A DNA stretch of 64,000 bases from Dehalococcoidia bacterium (lineage in GTDB: Bacteria; Chloroflexota; Dehalococcoidia; Lucifugimonadales; Australimonadaceae). The position numbers and the translations under genes were made by a program. The notes under the pieces are model-generated. The model did not search any database. It worked only from the letters and a program-made list of their open reading frames with translations, and was not told where the DNA came from. This document shows, piece after piece, positions 47,375-59,259 of this stretch. Location of the stretch: the NCBI GenBank assembly GCA_022820645.1, contig JAJEFD010000009.1, positions 124,001-188,000 on the forward strand, read 5' to 3'. The number at the start of each line of letters is the position of its first letter. Positions within the stretch are counted from its first letter, which is position 1.

Positions 47375-48508
47375 ATGAACCGGAAGGTGATCAGCATCTG
47401 TACGCGCGCCGTTCTGGCAACGCTGGTTGCGCTGCTGGCAGTGGCGTCGCTCGCTGCATGCGGCAGCGACCCGACGCCCACGCCAACCGCGACGCCTGCG
47501 CCCCAGGCGACTCCGACGCCGGTGCCGGGCTTGCTGGACCAGCTGTACGCAGCAGCCCAGCAGGAAGGCGAGATCGTCTGGGCGACGACCGACACCGAGG
47601 AGCGCACCACCGCCATAATCGGCGCCTTCCAGGCGAAGTACCCCGGCGTCAACGTGAGCCTCATCACCGCCAACAGCGCCGAGTTGCGGGAGCGTCTCTT
47701 CCTGGAGGCGCAGGCAGGCAGAATCACGGTTGATGTTACCGACCCCGGACGCGACAACCGCGTGATCGAGGAGGACCTCGCCGAAGACCTCACCGACATC
47801 GTCGAGGAGCTCGGAGTTGACCCCAACTTCGTCTACTCGGATAACCGCATCTGGCTGAAGGTGGGTGTGCCGCACGCGCCCATCTGCAACACCGACCGGC
47901 TCTCCGCGAGCGAGTTCCCGCAGTCCTATGAAGACCTGCTCGACCCGAGCCTAGATGGCGAGATCGTCGTAGAGAACCGGCTCAAGGGCTTCATCTACTT
48001 GACGAATCTCCCTGAGTACGGTGACACGCGGCCGGGCCTGTGGGAGGAAGACCGCGTTGCGGAATACCTGTCCGCTGTGAAGGCGAACAACCTCAAGGCA
48101 CAGCGCGGCAACGGCGTCGTCGGCGACCTCGTGGCGTCCGGCGAGGTCTCATGCGCCCTGGAGATCAACCTCAGCTCGTTCCAGGACCTCTGGTCGAAGG
48201 GTGCGCCGCTGGACATCGTTCCGGTCGAGACCATCTCCGTGGAGCCTGTCCACCACTTCGTGCCGAAGAACTCCCCGAACCCGAACGCGGCCAAGCTGTT
48301 CGCCGCGTTCCTGATGGGGCCTGATGGGCGGGCGCTCTGGACGCAGGTTCGCCCGACGTCCGACCTGACTCTCTCCGAGAACACACCGTACGCCGACCTG
48401 GTCAAGTCCAAGGGCTCGAAGATAGTACCGCCGGGGACCGAGCTGAACGACCACTTCAGCAGACTCACGGACAGGTACCTCGAGGCTATCGGCATCCCGA
48501 CCGGATAG
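47375..48508 (+). CDS. Iron(III)-type ABC transporter substrate-binding lipoprotein
   Basis: Lipobox-like 'ASLAACGSDPTPTP'; 'QLYAAAQQEGEIVWATTDTEERTTAIIGAFQAKYPGVNVSLITANSAELRERLFLEAQAG'. Confidence 0.85.
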   Translation: MNRKVISICTRAVLATLVALLAVASLAACGSDPTPTPTATPAPQATPTPVPGLLDQLYAAAQQEGEIVWATTDTEERTTAIIGAFQAKYPGVNVSLITANSAELRERLFLEAQAGRITVDVTDPGRDNRVIEEDLAEDLTDIVEELGVDPNFVYSDNRIWLKVGVPHAPICNTDRLSASEFPQSYEDLLDPSLDGEIVVENRLKGFIYLTNLPEYGDTRPGLWEEDRVAEYLSAVKANNLKAQRGNGVVGDLVASGEVSCALEINLSSFQDLWSKGAPLDIVPVETISVEPVHHFVPKNSPNPNAAKLFAAFLMGPDGRALWTQVRPTSDLTLSENTPYADLVKSKGSKIVPPGTELNDHFSRLTDRYLEAIGIPTG

Positions 48509-48530
48509 GACTCGAAGTCTGATGCAGTCA

Positions 48531-48566
48531 GGGCGCCGGGATGATGACGGAATCACCCCGGCGCCC
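48531..48566 (+). terminator. Intercistronic hairpin between SBP and permease genes
   Basis: GGGCGCCGGG-n16-CCCGGCGCCC, 10-bp perfect arms. Confidence 0.65.
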
Positions 48567-48615
48567 TGTAGCCTGAGGGGCAGCACAGCTCTGCCCCAGG
48601 AGTGAGCGGCGCGTC

Positions 48616-50364
48616 ATGATTGGGCAGCAGACAACGATGGGGCGCACTCTGCGCCGGGGGCTGCGGACGGACCCGCAGGTGCTGATCGTCATCGGCTCCC
48701 TGGGGGCGCTGCTGGCGTTTCTCGTCGTCGTGCCTCTGGTGCTCGTGCTGTGGTTCAGCTTCCGCACCGCGGGGCCTGGTGAGCGCGGCGGCACGTTCAC
48801 CATCAGCAACTACGTGGACACCTTCCTCAATCCGCTCACGTACGAGCTGCTCATCAACACGTTCTGGTTCTCGGTCGGCTCGATCATCGTCGGTCTCATC
48901 ATCGGCGTCGGTTTCGCATGGCTCATCGAGCGCACGAACACGCCGCTGCGCAACTTCGGCTTCGTATCCATCGTCATCAACAGCGCGATGCCCGCGGCGA
49001 TGTTCGCCATCGCGTGGGTGCTGGTGCTGAACCCCCGCACCGGCCTGGTGAACCTTCCGTTCACGGCGTGGCTGGACTGGGACAGGGGGCCGTTCAACCC
49101 GAACACGATGTGGGCGCTGATCTTCGTCGAGGGACTGCGGCTCGCGGCCACCATCTTCCTCATGGTCATCGGCCTCTTCCGCAGCATGGACCCGTCGCTG
49201 GAGGAGGCGTCCTCCATGTCGCAGGTGGGCACGTTCAAGACGGCGCGCCACGTTACGCTGCCCATCATGACGCCGGGCATCCTGGGCGTCGTGGTCTACA
49301 TCGCCACGTCGACGGTCGGCGTCTTCGAGATCCCGGGTGTGATGGGGATGCCGGCGGACATCCACGTGCTCGCGACGCGCATCTACCTGGCGACGAGCCA
49401 GGTGCCGCCGGACTACGGCTTCGCCACGAGCCTCGCGACGATCGCGGGCATCCTCGGCGTGGTCGGCATCTTCATCTACCACCGCGTGACGCGGATACAG
49501 CAGCGGTTCGCGACGGTGACCGGCAAGGGCTACCGTCCGCGGCGCATCGAGCTGGGGCCGACGGGCCGGTTCATCAGCGCGGGCCTCATCATCCTCTTCT
49601 TCATCCTCACGTTCGGCCTGCCGATGTTCATCCTCCTGTGGGCGAGCCTCATCCCGTTCTACCAGGCGCCGCTGCCGAAGGCGCTGGAGTTCGTCAGCCT
49701 GGACGCCTACCGCTTCATCCTCACCGGACCGGGCAGGCACGAGTTCATGCAGGGACTGCGGAACTCGCTGCTGCTCATCCTCGTGGTGCCCGCGCTGACG
49801 ATGCTCCTCTCGGCAGTCGTCTCGTGGTTCGTGGTGCGGAGCAGGGCGCGGGGGAAGTCGATACTGGACATGCTGGCGTTCATGCCCCATACCGTGCCCG
49901 GCATCGTCATGGGGCTTGCGTGGCTCATCATCGGGCTGTTCGTCCTCGTGCCCACCTACGGGACGATATGGCTCATCGTCATCGCCCACATCTCGCTGTT
50001 CATCGCCTATGGCACGCGGACGACGAACGGGGCGATGTTCCAGATACACCGCGAGTTGGAGGAGGCCGGCGCGATGAGCGGGGCGGCGTGGTTCAGCACG
50101 TTCCGGCGCATCATCCTGCCGCTGCTCATGCCGTCGCTGGTCGCGGGCTGGTTGTGGGTCGCCATCCATAGCGGACGCGAGTTGACGGTGGCGCTGCTGC
50201 TGCAGTCCAGTTCCAACCGCATCATCTCCGCCTACGTCTGGCAGCAGTTCTTCGGCGGGCGGCTGAACCTCGCGGCGGCGGCGGGCGTGCTGCTGGTGAT
50301 ACTCATCATCCTGCTCGTCGTGCTCACGCGGGTCGTGGGTCAGCGGCTCAGCAGGCAACAGTAG
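48616..50364 (+). CDS. Iron(III)-type ABC transporter permease (double-length)
   Basis: Two BPD_transp_1-like halves; 'LEEASSMSQVGTFKTARHVTLPIMTPGILG' and 'LEEAGAMSGAAWFSTFRRIILPLLMPSLVAG'. Confidence 0.9.
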   Translation: MIGQQTTMGRTLRRGLRTDPQVLIVIGSLGALLAFLVVVPLVLVLWFSFRTAGPGERGGTFTISNYVDTFLNPLTYELLINTFWFSVGSIIVGLIIGVGFAWLIERTNTPLRNFGFVSIVINSAMPAAMFAIAWVLVLNPRTGLVNLPFTAWLDWDRGPFNPNTMWALIFVEGLRLAATIFLMVIGLFRSMDPSLEEASSMSQVGTFKTARHVTLPIMTPGILGVVVYIATSTVGVFEIPGVMGMPADIHVLATRIYLATSQVPPDYGFATSLATIAGILGVVGIFIYHRVTRIQQRFATVTGKGYRPRRIELGPTGRFISAGLIILFFILTFGLPMFILLWASLIPFYQAPLPKALEFVSLDAYRFILTGPGRHEFMQGLRNSLLLILVVPALTMLLSAVVSWFVVRSRARGKSILDMLAFMPHTVPGIVMGLAWLIIGLFVLVPTYGTIWLIVIAHISLFIAYGTRTTNGAMFQIHRELEEAGAMSGAAWFSTFRRIILPLLMPSLVAGWLWVAIHSGRELTVALLLQSSSNRIISAYVWQQFFGGRLNLAAAAGVLLVILIILLVVLTRVVGQRLSRQQ

Positions 50365-50376
50365 GGGGAGGTCAAC

Positions 50377-51522
50377 GTGGCGGTAGCGCTTCAGGTCAGG
50401 AACCTCTTCAAGCGGTTCGACACCGATCAGGGCGAGGTGCGCGCGGTCGAGGACGTGACGTTCGACGTCGAGTCGGGCGCGTTCTTCACGCTGCTCGGTC
50501 CGTCCGGCTGCGGCAAGTCCACGACGCTCCGCTGCATCGCGGGGCTCGAACGCCCGGACGACGGCGACATCACGCTGGAGGACGCCGTGCTCGTGTCGTC
50601 GAGCCGGGGCATGTGGACGCCGCCGCACAAGCGGCCCATGGGCATGGTCTTCCAGTCGTACGCCATCTGGCCGCACATGAACGTTTTCGACAACGTGGCG
50701 TTCCCGCTGAAACAGGGGCCGCAGAAGTTCTCCAACGCGGAGACGCGGGACCGCGTGATGCGCTCGCTCGCGCTCGTCCACCTGGACGGACTGGAGAAGC
50801 GACCCGCGCCGCAGTTGAGCGGAGGCCAGCAGCAGCGGCTCGCGCTTGCGAGGGCGCTCGTGAACGAGCCGAAGGCGCTCCTGCTCGACGAGCCCCTGAG
50901 CAACCTGGACGCCAAGCTGCGCGAGGAGATGCGCAATGAGCTGAAGCTGCTCACTTCCACGCTCGGCATCACCACGCTCTTCGTGACGCACGACCAGTTG
51001 GAGGCGCTGACGCTCTCCGACCAGGTGGCAGTGATGGACAGCGGACGCCTCGTCCAGTACGGCCCGCCGCGCGAGATATACGAGGCCCCGCGCAACCGGT
51101 TCGCCGCGGAGTTCATCGGCTCCGCCAACTTCTTCGAGGGCACTGTCACGGATGCCGCGGAGACGGGCGGCGTCACCGGTGTGGAGACGGAGCACGGCGT
51201 GCTGCGCTGTACGACGGCGGAGGCGGTGGGCAAGGGGACGCGGGTTGCCGTGGCCGTGCGGCCGGAGAACGTCATGCTGCACACTGGCGCGCCTCCTGCC
51301 GGAGACGACGTCAACGTGCTCTCCGGCACGGTGGCGAGCGTCGTCTACCTCGGCAACACGCTCGACTGCCAGGTGGAGGTGAACGGCGCGCTGGTGAAGG
51401 CGGACGTGCATCCCGGCGAGGACGTGAACGAGAACGACACGGTTGCGCTATCTTTCAAGGTATCGGCCTCCCGGGTCGTGCCGGTCGGCGTGGCCGTCGC
51501 GGCGGCAGAACAGGCGGGCTAA
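50377..51522 (+). CDS. ABC transporter ATP-binding protein (FbpC/PotA-like) with TOBE domain
   Basis: 'LLGPSGCGKSTTLRCIAGLERPDDGDI', '[40 protein letters not shown]', C-terminal TOBE-like region. Confidence 0.92.
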   Translation: MAVALQVRNLFKRFDTDQGEVRAVEDVTFDVESGAFFTLLGPSGCGKSTTLRCIAGLERPDDGDITLEDAVLVSSSRGMWTPPHKRPMGMVFQSYAIWPHMNVFDNVAFPLKQGPQKFSNAETRDRVMRSLALVHLDGLEKRPAPQLSGGQQQRLALARALVNEPKALLLDEPLSNLDAKLREEMRNELKLLTSTLGITTLFVTHDQLEALTLSDQVAVMDSGRLVQYGPPREIYEAPRNRFAAEFIGSANFFEGTVTDAAETGGVTGVETEHGVLRCTTAEAVGKGTRVAVAVRPENVMLHTGAPPAGDDVNVLSGTVASVVYLGNTLDCQVEVNGALVKADVHPGEDVNENDTVALSFKVSASRVVPVGVAVAAAEQAG

Positions 51523-51541
51523 CCCCAACAGGAGCAGACGC

Positions 51542-52318
51542 ATGAGACTGGAGAACCAGGTAGCTATCGTTACGGGCGCGGGACGGAACATCGGCGAGTC
51601 GGTGGGCCACTACTTCGTCGGGGAGGGCGCGAAGGTCGCGCTCGTCGACGTACGGCTGGAGGCCGCGCAGGCCGTCGCCGACGCCATCAACGCCGAGCAC
51701 CCCGGCTGCGCCATCGCGGTCCAGGCGGACGTGTCGTCGAGCGAGGACGTGCAGCACATGGTGAGCGCGGCCGTCGAGGCGTTCGGCGGCGTGGACATTC
51801 TCGTGAACAACGCCGCGATCACCGACCACACCCCTGCGCTCGACCTCCCCGAGGACGAGTGGGACCGCATCATCGACGTGACGCTCAAGAGCGTGTTCCT
51901 GACGTGCAAGTACGCGGGGCGGCAGATGCGCGACCAGGGGCGCGGGGGCAAGATCATCAACATCGCGTCCACGTCCGGCCACCGGGGCCGCGCCGACGCG
52001 ACGGCATACTCGGCGGCGAAGGGCGGCGTGCTGAACCTTACCCGCTCGCTCGCCATCCAGTTCGCGCAGTTCGGCGTGCGGGTGAACTCGCTGACCCCCA
52101 ACCGCATCGGCTCTCCGGTCGGACAGGAAGAGCTGCCTGCGGAGGGCCGGGGCGTGTCGAACCTCGTGGGACGGCAGGGCATGCCGCCCGACATCGCGAA
52201 GGCGGTCGTCTTCCTGGCATCGGACGACGCCGACTTCATCGCGGCAGCCGACCTGCTGGTGGACGGCGGCTCGCTCGCGGGCAGCGTTCCATTCTCGTCC
52301 CCTCCCCCGAGCCGCTAG
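51542..52318 (+). CDS. Short-chain dehydrogenase/reductase
   Basis: 'AIVTGAGRNIGESVGHYF', 'DILVNNAAITDHTP', 'IASTSGHRGRADATAYSAAKGGVLNLTRSLA'. Confidence 0.92.
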   Translation: MRLENQVAIVTGAGRNIGESVGHYFVGEGAKVALVDVRLEAAQAVADAINAEHPGCAIAVQADVSSSEDVQHMVSAAVEAFGGVDILVNNAAITDHTPALDLPEDEWDRIIDVTLKSVFLTCKYAGRQMRDQGRGGKIINIASTSGHRGRADATAYSAAKGGVLNLTRSLAIQFAQFGVRVNSLTPNRIGSPVGQEELPAEGRGVSNLVGRQGMPPDIAKAVVFLASDDADFIAAADLLVDGGSLAGSVPFSSPPPSR

Positions 52319-52323
52319 GAGGC

Positions 52324-52665
52324 TCAGATCGTGGATGGGTCGGCAACGACCCCGCTGTAGCGTTGTGCACTGGAGCGTGGTTCTAGGCTGACGAGGGTCA
52401 ACCGTTGTGGTTCTTTCGAGACGTATTTGAGGGCAACGTGCGCAGTCGGGATACCCTCAGCGCCCAAAGTGGAGATCATCTCTTCGAGGTTGGCCCCGAC
52501 TCCGACCACCTCCTCGCCGTACACGGCGACCCAACAGTCCGGGTGCTCTTCCCGCATCCGTTCCATGATGGACCGCAGGTAGCGGTTGTCCCGCTTGAAC
52601 TGCGCCATCTCTGCGCTCATCCGTTTGAGGTCGAGTGATTCCCGGAATTTCCGCTGCGTGCTCAT
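52324..52665 (-). CDS. DUF5678-like small protein
   Basis: 'CWVAVYGEEVVGVGANLEEMISTLGAEGIPTAHVALKYV'; ATG at 52665. Confidence 0.6.
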   Translation of the reverse strand: MSTQRKFRESLDLKRMSAEMAQFKRDNRYLRSIMERMREEHPDCWVAVYGEEVVGVGANLEEMISTLGAEGIPTAHVALKYVSKEPQRLTLVSLEPRSSAQRYSGVVADPSTI

Positions 52666-52737
52666 CGTGTTCTCTCCGGCGGCGTGGCGCACACCGCCAG
52701 TCTACCGCCCGCCCCGGCACCGTCCAAGTGGCGCGTG

Positions 52738-53190
52738 TCACATCTCCGGCGACAGCCACACCCGAAGCAGCACCGACTCCGACGCCGGCAGCGCGACGAG
52801 CGTCCGCGCGACCACGCCCCGGGACGCCAGTGCGCGCTCGACCTCCGGCGGGTCGTCGACGCCGCGCACGACGTCGATGCGCGCCTCGCGCTCGCGGCCC
52901 CGGTAGTAGACCGTCGCCGGAGCGCCGCTTGCGACGTTGCGCCACCAGAGGGCGCGGACGCTCGTCAGCGCGTGGAGCGCCCCACTGCCGGCCGGCCGGC
53001 ACGTTACCGGCACGAGGTACGTCCTGCCAGTGCGCCGTCCCTCGCAGCGCACGACGAGCACGCTTCCCCGCAGCAGCGGGTGCAACCGCGACCGCACGAC
53101 CCACGCGGTGGCGGCGTTCACCCGGCGGAACACGGCAGGGATGACGGTCACCACCATCCACCGTGCGAGTCCGAGCCTGATCACGCGCAT
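52738..53190 (-). CDS. Deazaflavin (F420)-dependent nitroreductase-family protein
   Basis: 'SVLVVRCEGRRTGRTYLVPVTCRPAGSGALHALTS...WWRNVASGAPATVYYRGREREARIDVV'. Confidence 0.78.
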   Translation of the reverse strand: MRVIRLGLARWMVVTVIPAVFRRVNAATAWVVRSRLHPLLRGSVLVVRCEGRRTGRTYLVPVTCRPAGSGALHALTSVRALWWRNVASGAPATVYYRGREREARIDVVRGVDDPPEVERALASRGVVARTLVALPASESVLLRVWLSPEM

Positions 53191-53234
53191 GGGCCGAGGC
53201 TATCGGGGGCGGGTGGGGGTGCGCCAGCCCCCTG

Positions 53235-53268
53235 TTGACAACTGCCCCCTGATCCGATCAACGATCAG
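53235..53268 (+). promoter_or_regulatory. Putative methyltransferase promoter/operator
   Basis: TTGACA at 53235-53240; inverted repeat CTGATC-n8-GATCAG (53249-53268) with three GATC sites just before the ATG at 53272. Confidence 0.4.
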
Positions 53269-53271
53269 CGC

Positions 53272-54202
53272 ATGGCCCTCACGGATACAGCCGCCGCCTC
53301 ATGCGGGCTTGACATACCGACACCCCATTGGGCGTCCCCTGCGAGGGATTCCATACTCTACGTTGGCGATGCGCTGGAAGTTCTCGCCACGATTCCTCCA
53401 GAGACGGTCGACTGCGTCTGGACCGACCCTCCGTATAAGCTGTCCAACGGCGGCATCACCTGCGTAGCGGGCCGGATGGTGAGCGTTGACAAAGGAGAGT
53501 GGGATCGGAGCGAGGGGCTTGAGGTCGACCACCAGTTCAACCACGACTGGATTGCTGCGTGCAAGCGGGTGCTCAAACCAACCGGGACCATCTGGGTATC
53601 CGGCACGTTGCATCTCTATCCGAGCGTGGGAATGGCCCTGCTGGAGAACGGCTTTCGTCTGCTCAACGACATCATCTGGGAGAAACCGAACCCGCCACCG
53701 AATATGGGACGTAGAACGTTCACGCACTCCACCGAGGTTGTGCTATGGGCGAGCAAGGCTGAGAAAGGCAGCCGGCATAAGTACACGTTCAACTACGATC
53801 TGATGCGCGAGGAGAACGGCGGCAAGCAAATGAAAACGGTCTGGGGCTTCCGCACGCCTGGCCGCGAGGAGAAGCGCTTCGGGAAGCACCCGACGCAGAA
53901 ACCGGTTTCGCTCATCGCCCGATGCCTGCGCGCCAGCACAGACCCGGACGGCCTCGTGCTCGATCCGTTCGCCGGTGCCGGAAGCACGGGCGTTGCCGCG
54001 CTGCAGGAAGGTCGAAAGTTCATCGGCATCGAGGCTGTTGCGGAGTACGCTGACATCGCGCAGCAGCGCTTGGAATCAGTGCTTTACCCCCCCCCCCCCC
54101 AATTATTCAGGAAATGCTACGAATCTCGAAAATATTCACTCAGAGTACTCGGCGGAAATCTCTTATCACAGGCCGAGATTGTTCGAAAAAAGAGAGCATT
54201 GA
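53272..54202 (+). CDS. Beta-class adenine DNA methyltransferase (DpnA/M.DpnIIB-like). As sequenced the frame reads through to 54621; 54202 is the stop if the C tract loses one C
   Basis: 'DCVWTDPPYKLSNGGITCVAGRMVSVDKGEWDR', 'LVLDPFAGAGSTGVAALQEGRKFIGIE'; intact core 53272-54084 followed by C14 at 54087-54100. Confidence 0.85.
54087..54100. repeat. Homopolymeric C14 tract inside the methyltransferase ORF
   Basis: ...GTGCTTTACCCCCCCCCCCCCCAATTATTCAGG...; all three downstream frames differ in length and end. Confidence 0.85.
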
Positions 54203-54205
54203 GAT

Positions 54206-54628
54206 ATGGCTGGGCGCAATACTCGGACAGGCGACGTTATGGAGCGGATGGTACTGCCTGCGTTGGAGATGGGAGGGTACGAGGTCACGCGCAGTGTAAA
54301 CGTCGGGTCGCGGTTTGGGGTTTCCCGTCACATCGTAGATACGCTTGCAGGCGATGCAAATGGCAGGCTGCACCTCATTTCGCTGAAGTGGCAACAGGTG
54401 CAGGGCACTGCAGAGCAGAAGATACCGTTCGAAGTCATATGTCTTGTAGATACCATGCTGAGAGACGAACGATTCTTCAAGGCATACCTTGTGCTGGGCG
54501 GCGAGGGGTGGAAGTACAAGGAGTTTTACTTGAGTGGTGGTCTGAAGCCCTATCTCGCAAACGCGGACATGGTGAACATCGTCTCAATGGAGCAGTTCGT
54601 CACGCTGGCGAATCAGGGTAGGCTCTGA
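54206..54628 (+). CDS. PD-(D/E)XK-like restriction endonuclease, candidate partner of the methyltransferase
   Basis: 'SRHIVDTLAGDANGRLHLISLKWQQVQGTAEQKIPFEV' has D...(S)LK followed by the GTAEQKIPFE segment seen in nuclease-fold restriction enzymes; adjacent to the MTase. Confidence 0.65.
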   Translation: MAGRNTRTGDVMERMVLPALEMGGYEVTRSVNVGSRFGVSRHIVDTLAGDANGRLHLISLKWQQVQGTAEQKIPFEVICLVDTMLRDERFFKAYLVLGGEGWKYKEFYLSGGLKPYLANADMVNIVSMEQFVTLANQGRL

Positions 54629-54662
54629 CAATTCACGTGCGCAGCTTGGACGAGCCTTCGGG

Positions 54663-55781
54663 CTAGCTACTCCCTTTCCTGGTCTCCTCCCCTACCTCCT
54701 CATACACCCGCAGCACGGCCTCCGTGGGGACGTAGTGTATGCCGCGGCCGGTGCCGTGCCGGGTGAGGAGCCCTGCCGTCAGCATCTCGCGCAGGTGCCT
54801 GGCCGCCGTCTGGTTGCCGACGTTCGCGAAGTGGCGGTACTCGCTGTTCGTGATGGACCCGCTCTGGCAGGCGACCCATAGCCCGAGCTGCCGGTCGAGG
54901 TTGCCGCGCAGCTGCGCTGTGAACGCTTCTTCCAGCCTGTCGATCTGCATCCTGTGCAATCGCGTCTCAGCGGCGGCGGCCTCGGCCTGTGCCGCGTGCG
55001 CGCGGAGGTAGTAGTCCGTCCAGGGCGTCACGTCGCGGTCCTGGGGGTCGTAGGCAGGGCCGAGCGAGTCGGCTATCGCGCGGTAGTAACCCTGGGTGTC
55101 GCGCCCGAAGTACGCCTCCAACGAGACGAGTTCCTGCGATTTGTAGTCTGCGAGATAGAGGACGAGCGCTTCGAGGATGCGAGCCGTACGCCCGTTGCCG
55201 TCGTCGAACGGATGGATGGCCACGAAGTTGAGGTGGGCGAGCGCGGCGCGGTAGTAGGGGGGCAGTCCCTCGCGCGGCGTGTTGAGCCATTGCACATACT
55301 CTTCCATGAGCGGTTGGACGCGGTCGGGCGGCGGAGGCCGGAACAGCGGACGTTGCGTTGCGCTGTTGATGACGAAGTTCTGTACGAACCGGTACTGACC
55401 GGGGTTGTAGCCGCCGGGCAGCGACTTGGTGACGAGGAAATGGATGGTCTTGACGGTCTCCTCGGTGATGCACGGCGAGGCTGCGTTGGCGACGACCTGG
55501 GCGTACTCCATCGCCTCGCGGTAGTTGAGCGCTTCCTGCTGCTGGCTGACCGGCGCGGCGATCTGCCGGCCCCGCAGGAGGCTCTCGACCTGCTCCAGCG
55601 TGAGCGTGTTGCCCTCGATACGCGTGGAGTAGTGGACGCTGAGGGCGATGGCGTGCCGCCGCAGTTCGCCCATGTAGGAGTCGGGAGCATCCTGGTACTC
55701 GTCGAGGGTCTCGCGGGCGCGCTGCAGGTCTTCCAGCAGGCGGCTGGCGTCGAGCGACGGACTGAAGCGCAGGTAGAGCAT
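54663..55781 (-). CDS. Fic-family protein with N-terminal inhibitory-type motif and C-terminal winged-helix-like region
   Basis: 'HPFDDGNGRTARI' is the Fic HPFx[D/E]GNGR motif; 'YSTRIEGNTL' matches (S/T)xxxE(G/N); C-terminal 'SGSITNSEYRHFANVGNQTAARHLREMLTAGLLTRHGTGRGIHYVP'. Confidence 0.93.
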   Translation of the reverse strand: MLYLRFSPSLDASRLLEDLQRARETLDEYQDAPDSYMGELRRHAIALSVHYSTRIEGNTLTLEQVESLLRGRQIAAPVSQQQEALNYREAMEYAQVVANAASPCITEETVKTIHFLVTKSLPGGYNPGQYRFVQNFVINSATQRPLFRPPPPDRVQPLMEEYVQWLNTPREGLPPYYRAALAHLNFVAIHPFDDGNGRTARILEALVLYLADYKSQELVSLEAYFGRDTQGYYRAIADSLGPAYDPQDRDVTPWTDYYLRAHAAQAEAAAAETRLHRMQIDRLEEAFTAQLRGNLDRQLGLWVACQSGSITNSEYRHFANVGNQTAARHLREMLTAGLLTRHGTGRGIHYVPTEAVLRVYEEVGEETRKGSS

Positions 55782-55786
55782 AGCGA

Positions 55787-55842
55787 CGATTAAATCGATG
55801 TATCACACGATTCAATCGTGTGATACATGCATTCTAATGCAT
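55787..55842 (-). promoter_or_regulatory. Three abutting palindromes upstream of fic
   Basis: CGATT-a-AATCG (55787-55797); ATGTATCACACGATT-c-AATCGTGTGATACAT (55798-55828); ATGCATT-ct-AATGCAT (55827-55842). Confidence 0.85.
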
Positions 55843-55879
55843 CAACAGCTGTGCGGCTACGCGGGATAGCGTTGAGGGG

Positions 55880-58846
<2,967 letters not shown>

Positions 58847-58890
58847 GGGGTTAGATGGTATCACCTGCGCAGGGCGGCGGGTGAGGGTAC

Positions 58891-59256
58891 CTACCGCTGT
58901 GCGATGGGGCGCCCCGGCAGGCGAGCCCACACCTCGTCGCCGCGCACGAACGTCTCGAACGCCGTCGCGTCGTACGTGTAGCGGTCGAGGCACTCGCCGG
59001 TGACGATGTCGAAGATGGCCGAGTGCAGCGGACAGATGACCTGCCCCGGCTCGACCGTGCCCCACGATAGCATCGCGCCCTGGTGCGGGCAGAAGTTCTC
59101 CAGCGTGCCGATGCGCTCCCCGTCCCAGAAGACCGCTATCTCCCACCCGCGGTACTTCGGGTGCTCGATCTCGATGGCGAGCGCGCCCTTCTCCTGCAGT
59201 TCGCTGAGCGGGCAGAGGTAGTACTCGTTCAGGGTTGTGGGGGCCTGGCTGAACAT
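58891..59256 (-). CDS. Rieske [2Fe-2S] domain protein
   Basis: '[37 protein letters not shown]' (CPH...CPLH). Confidence 0.88.
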   Translation of the reverse strand: MFSQAPTTLNEYYLCPLSELQEKGALAIEIEHPKYRGWEIAVFWDGERIGTLENFCPHQGAMLSWGTVEPGQVICPLHSAIFDIVTGECLDRYTYDATAFETFVRGDEVWARLPGRPIAQR

Positions 59257-59259
59257 GGG

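Noticed and set aside
48553-51411. 952-aa antisense ORF opposite the iron-type ABC permease/ATPase
   Set aside because: Shadow ORF with low-complexity R/D/H-rich sequence.
54087-54628. MTase-nuclease fusion protein (449 aa) as given by the ORF track
   Set aside because: Residues after the poly-C are the out-of-frame translation of the nuclease gene; better explained by tract-length variation or sequencing error.
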